Shown piece by piece: positions 51,216 through 58,487 of a stretch of 64,000 nucleotides of DNA (positions within the stretch are counted from its first letter, which is position 1; each line of letters begins with the position of its first letter). The position numbers and the translations under genes are program-made. Location of the stretch: positions 124,001 through 188,000 of the forward strand of contig NZ_FOXJ01000010.1 in NCBI RefSeq assembly GCF_900115685.1. Reading direction: 5' to 3'. The notes beneath the pieces are model-generated. The model ran no database searches. It had not been told where the DNA came from and saw only the letters and a program-made list of their open reading frames with translations. The stretch is from Variovorax sp. 770b2. Lineage in GTDB: Bacteria > Pseudomonadota > Gammaproteobacteria > Burkholderiales > Burkholderiaceae_C.

Positions 51216-52460
51216 TCATGCGCGTTCCCGCTGCGGCGGCTTGACGTCGGTGCCTTCGGACGAGGCAGCGCTACCCGGTGTCACGCCCGTGGTGCCGTTG
51301 GGGGCGGTGCCCGGCCCGCCGCCTTTCGCGTCGACGCGGACCTTGCCGCCCGGGCGCACGTTCTGGCTGCCCTCGATCACCACCTGCTCGCCGGGCTCGA
51401 CGCCGCTCACGGCCACCTTGGTGCCGAAGGTGTGCAGCGTCTTCACCTTGCGGCGGGTGGCGGTCTTGGCCTGGTCGACCACGTAGAGCGAAGTGCCGTC
51501 GGACAGCATCATCAGCGCCGCGGCGGGCACCACCGTGACTCCGCTCAGCGTGCGCACGGTGATCCGCGTGCCGACGAACTGGCCCGGCCAGAGGCCCTGG
51601 TCGGCATTGGCGAACACGGCCTTGGCGCGCACGGTGCCGATCTGCGGATCGACCGTGTTGTCCACGAAGTCGAGCGAGCCGATGAGCGGGGTCTTGCGCC
51701 CGGTGACGAGGGCCTCGACCGGCGAGCGGCTGCGCGCGGCTTCCAGCAGGTCCTGCAGATTGCCTTCGGGCACCGGGAAGCTCACCGCGATCGGGTCCAG
51801 TTGCGTGACCGTGACCAGCGACAGCGTCGGCTGCACCAGCGTGCCCGGGTAGATGTTGACGGCGCCGATGCGACCGGCGATCGGCGCGCGAAGGGTTGCA
51901 TAGCCCAGCGCCACCTGCGCCGACTGCACGGCGGCACGGTCGGCCGCCACGGCGGCGCGCTGCGCCTCGAGTTGCGACAGCGTGGCGTCGGCCGCGCTCT
52001 TGGCGATGAAGTTCTGCGCCACCAGGTCTTGGCTGCGCTTGTACTGGCGCTCCAGGTCGGCCATGGTGGCCTCGTCCTTCTGCTGCTGGGCGCGGGCGCG
52101 GGCCAGGTTGGCCTGGTCGTTGCGGTCGTCCAGCGAGAAGAGCAACTGGCCCGCCTTGACGAACTGGCCTTCCTTCACATGGACGGTGCTGACGGTGTTG
52201 GTGACCTGCGGGCGCAGGTCGACGCTGTTCAGGGACACCACGCTGCCGTTGACCTGCACCGTGACCGGCACGTCCTGCTTTTCGGCGGTGGCCAGGGTCA
52301 CCAGGGCGGGTGCGCCGCCGCCGGCCGGGCCGCCGTTTCCGGCAGCCGCCGTCGTCTTCGCATTCTTTGTCCCGAGCTTGTCTGCGGACATGCTCCACCA
52401 CCCGCCTGCGACGGCTACGATCAACACACCCGCAAGGGCAATGGCAGCATTTTTCTTCAT
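51216..52460 (-). CDS. RND efflux adaptor (membrane-fusion protein, MdtA-like)
   Basis: A 414-residue periplasmic adaptor with an N-terminal signal anchor (AAIALAGVLIVAVAGGWW), lipoyl-type halves (VKEGQFVKAGQLLFSLDDRN and later APIAGRIGAVNIYPGTLV) flanking a coiled-coil hairpin, then a beta-barrel domain (GQFVGTRITVRTLSG). I start at ATG 52460. The CpxR-like box lies about 70 bases upstream. Confidence 0.93.
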   Translation of the reverse strand: MKKNAAIALAGVLIVAVAGGWWSMSADKLGTKNAKTTAAAGNGGPAGGGAPALVTLATAEKQDVPVTVQVNGSVVSLNSVDLRPQVTNTVSTVHVKEGQFVKAGQLLFSLDDRNDQANLARARAQQQKDEATMADLERQYKRSQDLVAQNFIAKSAADATLSQLEAQRAAVAADRAAVQSAQVALGYATLRAPIAGRIGAVNIYPGTLVQPTLSLVTVTQLDPIAVSFPVPEGNLQDLLEAARSRSPVEALVTGRKTPLIGSLDFVDNTVDPQIGTVRAKAVFANADQGLWPGQFVGTRITVRTLSGVTVVPAAALMMLSDGTSLYVVDQAKTATRRKVKTLHTFGTKVAVSGVEPGEQVVIEGSQNVRPGGKVRVDAKGGGPGTAPNGTTGVTPGSAASSEGTDVKPPQRERA

Positions 52461-52530
52461 GGGTTCTTGTGCACTTTGGGCTGACACTGGCTATTGAATC
52501 AGCGCCCGACTCACGGCGTTCATGGTTCCC

Positions 52531-52545
52531 GTAAAGAAATGTAAA
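52531..52545. promoter_or_regulatory. CpxR-like box GTAAA-N5-GTAAA upstream of the RND operon
   Basis: GTAAAGAAATGTAAA is a perfect match to the known CpxR tandem consensus. It lies 71 bases before the adaptor start, in the only AT-rich patch of this gap. OmpR-family regulators of other names could use it. No Cpx genes are in the window. Confidence 0.6.
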
Positions 52546-52646
52546 GCAGGTCAACCGAAAAGCCCGCGCTCAACCTGCTGTGGCCGGCGCGAAGGGGGCC
52601 AAGCCCCTCGTTAAAATCGCCGCTCCACAGCCTCTGGATATACCCC

Positions 52647-53102
52647 ATGAACCGCTGCAAGAAAACCACGAATGCCCTCACTTTCACCGCGCTTTGCACC
52701 CTCGCCGCAAGCGCCGGACTCTTCTCCCTGCAGGCCAGCGCCCAGGACGAGGTTCCCCGCCCCCAGACCCAGAACGAATCGCTCAACGGCGGGCGCAACT
52801 TCCCCATCGGCACGCTGCGCGGCAAGTTCATGGTGACCAATGCGCCCGACGTCGAGCTGGACGGCAACGCCGACCGCCTGGGCGCCGGCGCCCGCATCCG
52901 CAGCCCGCAGAACATGCTGGTGATGCCCGGCGCGATCATTGGCCAGAAGTACCTGGTGAACTACACGCGCGATGCGGCCGGCCTGCTGCGCGAGATCTGG
53001 ATCCTCACGCCCGAGGAAGCCGTGGCCAGCCGGGAGTCGCTGAACAAGCCGCTGCTGAACATCTGGCCGTTCGCCACGAACGACACCCTCAATACGCAGT
53101 AA
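52647..53102 (+). CDS. small exported protein of unknown function
   Basis: A 151-residue protein with a signal peptide ending QASAQ after a hydrophobic segment (FTALCTLAASAGLFSL). The mature part has QPR-rich start, GKFMVTNAPDVELDGNADRL, the phrase QKYLVNYTRDAAGLLREIWI and no further Cys. It looks like a short periplasmic beta protein; I recognise no family. It is divergent from the RND operon and precedes miaB by 85 bases. Confidence 0.75.
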   Translation: MNRCKKTTNALTFTALCTLAASAGLFSLQASAQDEVPRPQTQNESLNGGRNFPIGTLRGKFMVTNAPDVELDGNADRLGAGARIRSPQNMLVMPGAIIGQKYLVNYTRDAAGLLREIWILTPEEAVASRESLNKPLLNIWPFATNDTLNTQ

Positions 53103-53187
53103 CCGCTGCAAGCAAGAAAGAAAGGCGGCGCAGGCCTTCCGCGCCCGCCGCGCCCTCCATCCCCGGAGGGCATCGAGAGAGCACCCC

Positions 53188-54549
53188 ATGAAAAAAGTAT
53201 TCATCAAGACCTTCGGCTGCCAGATGAACGAGTACGACTCGGACAAGATGGCCGACGTGCTGCACGCCGCGCAGGGCTACGAGCCGACGCAGAACGTGGA
53301 CGAGGCCGACCTCATCCTGTTCAACACCTGCTCGGTGCGCGAGAAGGCCCAGGAAAAGGTGTTCTCCGACCTCGGCCGCGTGAAGCACCTGAAGGCCAAG
53401 GGCGTGAAGATCGGCGTGGGCGGCTGCGTGGCGAGCCAGGAAGGCGCGGCCATCATCGCGCGCGCGCCCTACGTCGACATCGTGTTCGGCCCGCAGACGC
53501 TGCACCGCCTGCCCGAGATGCTCAACGACCGCGAGCGCCTGAACCGCCCGCAGGTGGACATCAGCTTCCCCGAGATCGAGAAGTTCGACCACCTGCCGCC
53601 CGCACGCGTGGAAGGCGCCACCGCCTTCGTGTCGATCATGGAAGGCTGCTCCAAGTACTGCAGCTACTGCGTGGTGCCCTACACCCGCGGCGAGGAAGTG
53701 AACCGTCCGCTCGATGACGTGCTGGTCGAAATCGCCGGCCTCGCGGACCAGGGCGTGCGCGAGATCACGCTGCTGGGCCAGAACGTGAACGCCTACCGCG
53801 GCCGCATGGGCGACACCGCGGAGATCGCCGATTTCGCGCTGCTCATCGAGTACGTTGCCGAGATCCCCGGCATCGAGCGCATCCGCTACACCACCAGCCA
53901 CCCGAACGAGTTCACGCCGCGGCTCATCGAGGCCTATGCCAAGGTGCCGCAACTGGTGAGCCACCTGCATCTTCCGGTGCAGCACGGCAGTGACCGCATC
54001 CTGATGGCCATGAAGCGCGGCTACACCGCCATGGAATACAAGAGCACGGTGCGCAAGCTCCGCGCCATCCGCCCCGACCTGGCCCTCTCCAGCGACTTCA
54101 TCGTCGGCTTCCCCGGCGAGACCGACGAAGACTTCGCCCGGATGATGAAGCTCATCGACGACTGCCAGTTCGACAACAGCTTCAGCTTCATCTTCAGCCC
54201 GCGCCCCGGCACGCCGGCCGCGGCGCTCAAGGACGACACGCCGCACGAAGTGAAGCTCGCGCGCCTGCAGACGCTGCAGCGCGTGATCGACGGCAACGTG
54301 CGCCGCTTCGGCGACGCGCTCGTGGGCAGCACGCAGCGCGTGCTGGTCGAAGGCGCTTCCCGCAAGGACGCCAACGAGCTGATGGGCCGCACCGCCTGCA
54401 ACCGCGTCGTCAATTTCGAAGGCGATGCGCGCCTGGTCGGCCAGATGGCCGACCTGCGCATCACGCGCTCGCTGGCCTACACGCTGCGCGGCGAAGTGCC
54501 GACCAGCGAATCGTCGATGGCATCGTCCGCCGCCGCGCTCGCCCACTGA
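53188..54549 (+). CDS. miaB: tRNA-2-methylthio-N6-isopentenyladenosine(37) synthase
   Basis: A 453-residue radical-SAM methylthiotransferase. The N-terminal MTTase domain has Cys11, Cys48 and Cys80 for the auxiliary cluster; the radical-SAM motif is Cys154-x3-Cys158-x2-Cys161 (EGCSKYCSYC). A C-terminal TRAM domain follows (GDALVGSTQRVLVEG). Its stop overlaps the kinase start by one base. Confidence 0.96.
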   Translation: MKKVFIKTFGCQMNEYDSDKMADVLHAAQGYEPTQNVDEADLILFNTCSVREKAQEKVFSDLGRVKHLKAKGVKIGVGGCVASQEGAAIIARAPYVDIVFGPQTLHRLPEMLNDRERLNRPQVDISFPEIEKFDHLPPARVEGATAFVSIMEGCSKYCSYCVVPYTRGEEVNRPLDDVLVEIAGLADQGVREITLLGQNVNAYRGRMGDTAEIADFALLIEYVAEIPGIERIRYTTSHPNEFTPRLIEAYAKVPQLVSHLHLPVQHGSDRILMAMKRGYTAMEYKSTVRKLRAIRPDLALSSDFIVGFPGETDEDFARMMKLIDDCQFDNSFSFIFSPRPGTPAAALKDDTPHEVKLARLQTLQRVIDGNVRRFGDALVGSTQRVLVEGASRKDANELMGRTACNRVVNFEGDARLVGQMADLRITRSLAYTLRGEVPTSESSMASSAAALAH

Positions 54550-55976
54550 TGGCGAAGCGACCTTCGACCCGGGGCTCGTTCCAGCAGCTCCTGCTGTTTG
54601 CCTTCTTGCTGATCACCGCGCTGCTGGTGGGCGTGGCGCTGCGCTCGGTGTTCCAGTACGACGCCCTCATGACCCAGAGCCGCGACGCCGCGGCGCGCGC
54701 GCTGCGGCTTTCGGGCGCGTCCCAGTCGCTGGCCGAACGCAGCGCGGCCATGGAACGCGCCGGGCGCCAGTCGCTGGTGCTCAACGACGCGGTGCTGCGC
54801 CGCCGCTTCGACGAGGCCGCGCGCGAATCGCACCAGGTGCTCGAGCGGCTCGAGAAGAACGGTCTCATGCCCGCCAGCATCGAGATGTGGCGCGCGCAGC
54901 TGGGCGTGATCGAGGGCCTCATGAGCGGCAGCGCCGACAGCGCCCTCACGCGCGAGAGCAACATGGCCATGCAGTTCCGCGAGCTCGACACGCTCAACAC
55001 CAACCTCGCGCAACAGGCCCAGTTCCTCATCGAGACACAGAACGACGCGCTCGCCAAGCGCATAGAGAACGCACGCCGCCGGCTGATGCGCGAAGTGGTG
55101 GCCTCCAGCGTGCTGGCCGTGGTGCTGGCGCTGGCTTTCGGCATCTGGCTCGCGCGCCCGTTCAAGCGCATGGAGCACGCCATCGTCGGCCTGGGGCAAA
55201 ACCGCCTGGACGAACCCATCGACATCCGCGGCCCGGCCGACGTGCGGCGCGTGTCGCAGCAGCTCGAATGGCTGCGGCTGCGCCTCACCGAGCTGGACGC
55301 CGACAAGGCGCGGTTCCTGCGGCACGTGTCGCACGAACTCAAGACGCCGCTGGCCGCACTGCGCGAAGGCGTCTCGCTGCTCGAAGACGGCGTGACGGGC
55401 CCGCTGAACCCGGCGCAGCTCGAAGTCGCGCAGATCCTGAACCAGAACACCGTCTCGCTGCAGGGGCAGATCGAGGCGCTGCTGCGCTTCAATGCCGCTG
55501 CGTTCGAGGCGCGCGAACTGCGCCGCGAGCGCACCGAGCTGCTGCCGCTCATCGAGGAGCAGATCGAGGCCCAGCGCCTGCAATGGCAATCGCACGGGCT
55601 GCGGGTGCGCGCCGAGGGCGAGCCGCTCGCGCTCACCGTCGACCGCACCAAGCTGGGCACCGCCATCGCCAACCTGCTGTCCAACGCGATCCGCTTTTCG
55701 GTAACCGGCGGTGTCATCACGCTCGCGGTGTCCGGCACGCCGGAGGCGGTGCACATCGACGTGAACGACGCCGGGCCGGGCATTGCCGAGGGCGATCGCG
55801 ACCGGATCTTCGAGCCCTTCTTCCGCGGCGAGCGCCAGCCCGAGCACACGGTCAAAGGCACCGGCATCGGACTTTCCATCGTGCAGGAGTACATTGCAGC
55901 CCACGGGGGCCGCATCACGCTGCAGCCTGGCGGGCCCGGTGCACGTTTTCGCATCGAGTTGCCGCGCACGGCCTGA
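54549..55976 (+). CDS. glrK: sensor histidine kinase of the GlrK/QseE type
   Basis: A 475-residue kinase with an N-terminal membrane segment (LLFAFLLITALLVGVAL), a helical periplasmic domain, a second membrane segment near 185 (VLAVVLALAFGIWLARP) and a HAMP-like linker. The phospho-His is in RHVSHELKTPLAALREGV; ATPase boxes are LSNAIRFSVTGG and GTGIGLSIVQEY. The gene order kinase-lipoprotein-sigma-54 regulator matches glrK-qseG-glrR, which supports the name. Confidence 0.88.
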   Translation: MAKRPSTRGSFQQLLLFAFLLITALLVGVALRSVFQYDALMTQSRDAAARALRLSGASQSLAERSAAMERAGRQSLVLNDAVLRRRFDEAARESHQVLERLEKNGLMPASIEMWRAQLGVIEGLMSGSADSALTRESNMAMQFRELDTLNTNLAQQAQFLIETQNDALAKRIENARRRLMREVVASSVLAVVLALAFGIWLARPFKRMEHAIVGLGQNRLDEPIDIRGPADVRRVSQQLEWLRLRLTELDADKARFLRHVSHELKTPLAALREGVSLLEDGVTGPLNPAQLEVAQILNQNTVSLQGQIEALLRFNAAAFEARELRRERTELLPLIEEQIEAQRLQWQSHGLRVRAEGEPLALTVDRTKLGTAIANLLSNAIRFSVTGGVITLAVSGTPEAVHIDVNDAGPGIAEGDRDRIFEPFFRGERQPEHTVKGTGIGLSIVQEYIAAHGGRITLQPGGPGARFRIELPRTA

Positions 55977-56031
55977 CCCTCTTGCCGGCACGCCCCATCT
56001 GAATCACCGCTTCGCGCCCCTTTTTCGACCC

Positions 56032-56700
56032 ATGTCTTTTTCGTTCGTCCGCAGTCCCATCCTCGCCGGGGCGTTGGCCTTGCCTTTCGCCCTGTTGCTG
56101 ACCGCCTGCGCCACGCAGCCCAAGCCGCCCGCCGAGGCCGATGCACTGCCCCCGCCTGCCGTCGTGCCGCGCGTCATGCCGGTCGAGGCCGAGCCCCGCG
56201 CGCCCGCCACGCAGCCGGCATCGCTCTTCACGCTGATGACCCAGGGGCCGCAAGCGGCCATGCTGTCGTACGCCGACAAGGTGCGGCCACTCGGCGGCGG
56301 CGAGCTGAATGCCGAAATCGCCCGCATCGGCGACCCCGGCGACTCGCCCTCCACGCAGATGCAGCTGGCGATCCTGCTGTCGCAGACCCGCGTGCCGGCC
56401 GACCTGGCACGCGCCCTCGGCCTGCTGCAGCGCGTGATCGCCAACCCGTCGCCCGAGGCGCAGCCCCTGCACCCGCTTGCACGCGCGCTGGCGGCCCGCT
56501 ATGTGGAGCAGCGCCGCGTCGAGGACGACCGCGACAAGCAGGTGCAGCAGCTGCGCGACAGCCAGCGCCGCATCGACCAGCTCAACGACCGCATCGAAGC
56601 GCTGCGCGCCATCGAACGCAGCTTCGCGCGGCCCGCGAGCACCCCGGCCCCGGCAGGAGCGCCTGCACCGGCGACCAACGGAACCAAGACAAGCCCATGA
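56032..56700 (+). CDS. qseG: lipoprotein of the QseG type
   Basis: A 222-residue protein with lipobox LTAC (Cys26). After a Pro/Ala-rich stretch it has helices and a C-terminal coiled coil with heptad character (KQVQQLRDSQRRIDQLNDRI). In E. coli QseG is an outer-membrane lipoprotein controlling GlrK. The stop overlaps the glrR start (ATGA). The assignment leans on gene order. Confidence 0.78.
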   Translation: MSFSFVRSPILAGALALPFALLLTACATQPKPPAEADALPPPAVVPRVMPVEAEPRAPATQPASLFTLMTQGPQAAMLSYADKVRPLGGGELNAEIARIGDPGDSPSTQMQLAILLSQTRVPADLARALGLLQRVIANPSPEAQPLHPLARALAARYVEQRRVEDDRDKQVQQLRDSQRRIDQLNDRIEALRAIERSFARPASTPAPAGAPAPATNGTKTSP

Positions 56701-58085
56701 GTACATCCGGCGCCCGCCTCCTCGTGGTCGACGACGATCCGGACATGCTGCGCCTGATCTCGATGCGGCTCGTGTCGGCGGGCTACCAGGTCACGGCCGT
56801 GACCTCGGCCGAAACGGCACTCACCCAGTTGGAGATCGAACACCCGCAGCTGGTGCTGAGCGACGTGCGCCTGCCCGGGCGCGACGGCCTCGCGCTCTTC
56901 GACGAGATCAGGAAGCGCCATCCCTCGCTGCCGGTGATCCTGCTCACCGCCCACGGCACCATTCCCGATGCGGTCGAGGCCACGGCACGCGGCGTGTTCA
57001 CCTACCTCACCAAGCCCTACGACGCCCGCGAGCTGCTCGACAAGATCGGGCAGGCGTTGGCGCTGGGCGCGCCCGCCAGCACGCCGGCCAAGAGCGGCGA
57101 CGAAAGCTGGCGCTCCGAAATCGTGAGCCGCAGCAACCGCATGGCCGAGCTGCTCGCCGAGGCGCGCATGGTCGCCAAGTCGGACGCCTCCGTGCTGCTG
57201 CGCGGCGACAGCGGCGCCGGCAAGGAGTTGCTGGCACGCGCCATCCACAAGGCCAGCGCGCGCGCCGACAAGCCCTTCGTGGCGGTCAATTGCGGCGCCA
57301 TTCCCGAGGCGCTGCTCGAGTCGGAACTGTTCGGCCACATGAAGGGGGCCTTCACCGACGCCCACGCGAATCACAAGGGCCTGTTCCAGCAGGCCGACGG
57401 CGGCACGCTGCTGCTGGACGAAATCGGGGACATGCCGCCCGCCCTGCAAGTGAAGCTGCTGCGCGTGCTGCAGGAGCGTGCCGTGCGGCCGCTGGGCGCG
57501 AGCCAGTCGATCGAGGTCGACGTGCGCATCGTCTCGGCCACCCACCGCGACCTGGACGCCGCGATGGAGGCGGGCCAGTTCCGCGAAGACCTCTATTACC
57601 GCCTGAATGTGGTGACGCTCACGCTGCCGCCGCTGTCGGCGCGACGCGAAGACATTCCGCTTTTGGCCAATCACTTCCTGCAGCGCCTGTCGACCAAGTA
57701 CGGCAAGCGGCTCTCCGGCTTCGCACCCGAGGCGTTGAAGGCGCTGACCACCGCCGCTTGGCCGGGCAACGTGCGCCAGCTGTTCAACGTGGTCGAGCAG
57801 GTGTGCGCGCTGTCCAGCTCGCCGCTGATCCCCTTGGCGCTGGTGCAGCGCGCCTTGCGCGTGCCGACGGTCGAGGTCCAGACCTACGCCGATGCCAAGC
57901 AGCGCTTCGAGCGCGATTACCTCGTCGGCCTGCTCAAGCTGACCGACGGCAACGTGGCCGACGCGGCCCGCCTGGCCGACCGCAACCGCACCGAGTTCTA
58001 CCGTCTGCTGCAGAAGCACGAGCTCACGCCGGGGCACTTCAAGGCCGATGCTGTCGCTCCGGGCCCCGACCCTGTCGCCGAGTAG
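56697..58085 (+). CDS. glrR: sigma-54-dependent response regulator, GlrR type
   Basis: A 462-residue NtrC-family protein. The receiver has the phospho-Asp at position 56 (LVLSDVRLPG), the same number as in E. coli GlrR. The AAA+ domain has GDSGAGKE, the sigma-54 contact loop as GAFTDA in place of GAFTGA, and LLLDEIGDMPPALQ. A Fis-type helix-turn-helix ends it (GNVADAARLADRNRTEFYRL). The changed loop is a variation worth testing. Confidence 0.93.
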   Translation: MSTSGARLLVVDDDPDMLRLISMRLVSAGYQVTAVTSAETALTQLEIEHPQLVLSDVRLPGRDGLALFDEIRKRHPSLPVILLTAHGTIPDAVEATARGVFTYLTKPYDARELLDKIGQALALGAPASTPAKSGDESWRSEIVSRSNRMAELLAEARMVAKSDASVLLRGDSGAGKELLARAIHKASARADKPFVAVNCGAIPEALLESELFGHMKGAFTDAHANHKGLFQQADGGTLLLDEIGDMPPALQVKLLRVLQERAVRPLGASQSIEVDVRIVSATHRDLDAAMEAGQFREDLYYRLNVVTLTLPPLSARREDIPLLANHFLQRLSTKYGKRLSGFAPEALKALTTAAWPGNVRQLFNVVEQVCALSSSPLIPLALVQRALRVPTVEVQTYADAKQRFERDYLVGLLKLTDGNVADAARLADRNRTEFYRLLQKHELTPGHFKADAVAPGPDPVAE

Positions 58086-58157
58086 CGACGCCCCTAAGTC
58101 GTTGATTTAAAAGGCCATATCCCACCAGCCGCGCTGGCTTGTCGGGATTCGGCGACA
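58073..58157. promoter_or_regulatory. GlrR-type enhancer boxes TGTC-N10-GACA
   Basis: TGTC-N10-GACA is present exactly at 58140-58157 (inside the larger palindrome TTGTCG-N8-CGACAA), and an imperfect copy with GACG occurs at 58073-58090, overlapping the glrR stop. The exact spacing matches the site known for E. coli GlrR at glmY. They lie about 130-190 bases before the sigma-54 promoter's expected start. Confidence 0.7.
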
Positions 58158-58251
58158 AAAACAGGGGTTTGGAGGCCCGCCGGCAGGCCTCCCCGCTGAA
58201 AACGGCATCCAGATCGCTCCAAGTCGTTGATCTGAAAGCGTTTTTCGATGC

Positions 58252-58266
58252 TGGCACAGGGTTTGC
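58252..58266 (+). promoter_or_regulatory. sigma-54 promoter, -24/-12 element
   Basis: TGGCAC, five bases, TTGC: the standard -24/-12 spacing of sigma-54. It is directly after the GlrR boxes and leads to the 67-codon ORF and mdoH. Transcription would start near 58278. This is strong support for GlrR control of the downstream genes. Confidence 0.8.
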
Positions 58267-58278
58267 CCCTGTACTGGC

Positions 58279-58482
58279 ATGACAGCACTCACCAGCCCAT
58301 CTTTCGTACTGCGTCAGCAGCGCGACGGCCTGCGTCAAAAGCAGTTTTCCCTCTCGCGGCCCCGTGCCGCGGGTTATTCGCTCGCCGCACTCGCCAGCGC
58401 AGGCGGCGCCGAACCGGATTGCGTCATCAAGCGCTTTCCTGCCATTGGCGACACCCCTTCCCTCGACAAGCAACGTTGGTAA
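58279..58482 (+). CDS. 67-residue ORF between the sigma-54 promoter and mdoH
   Basis: ATG 58279 sits almost at the expected transcription start, so a leaderless or near-leaderless message is possible. The protein is basic (QQRDGLRQKQFSLSRPRAAG) and of no known family. Its stop is 5 bases before the mdoH ATG, which lacks a clear ribosome site, so translation of this ORF may couple to mdoH. It may be a leader peptide or part of a noncoding RNA leader. Confidence 0.5.
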   Translation: MTALTSPSFVLRQQRDGLRQKQFSLSRPRAAGYSLAALASAGGAEPDCVIKRFPAIGDTPSLDKQRW

Positions 58483-58487
58483 ATCAC

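Noticed and set aside
58052..58069. Third GlrR box at 58052
   Set aside because: The spacing is TGTC-N12-GACC, which does not fit TGTC-N10-GACA.
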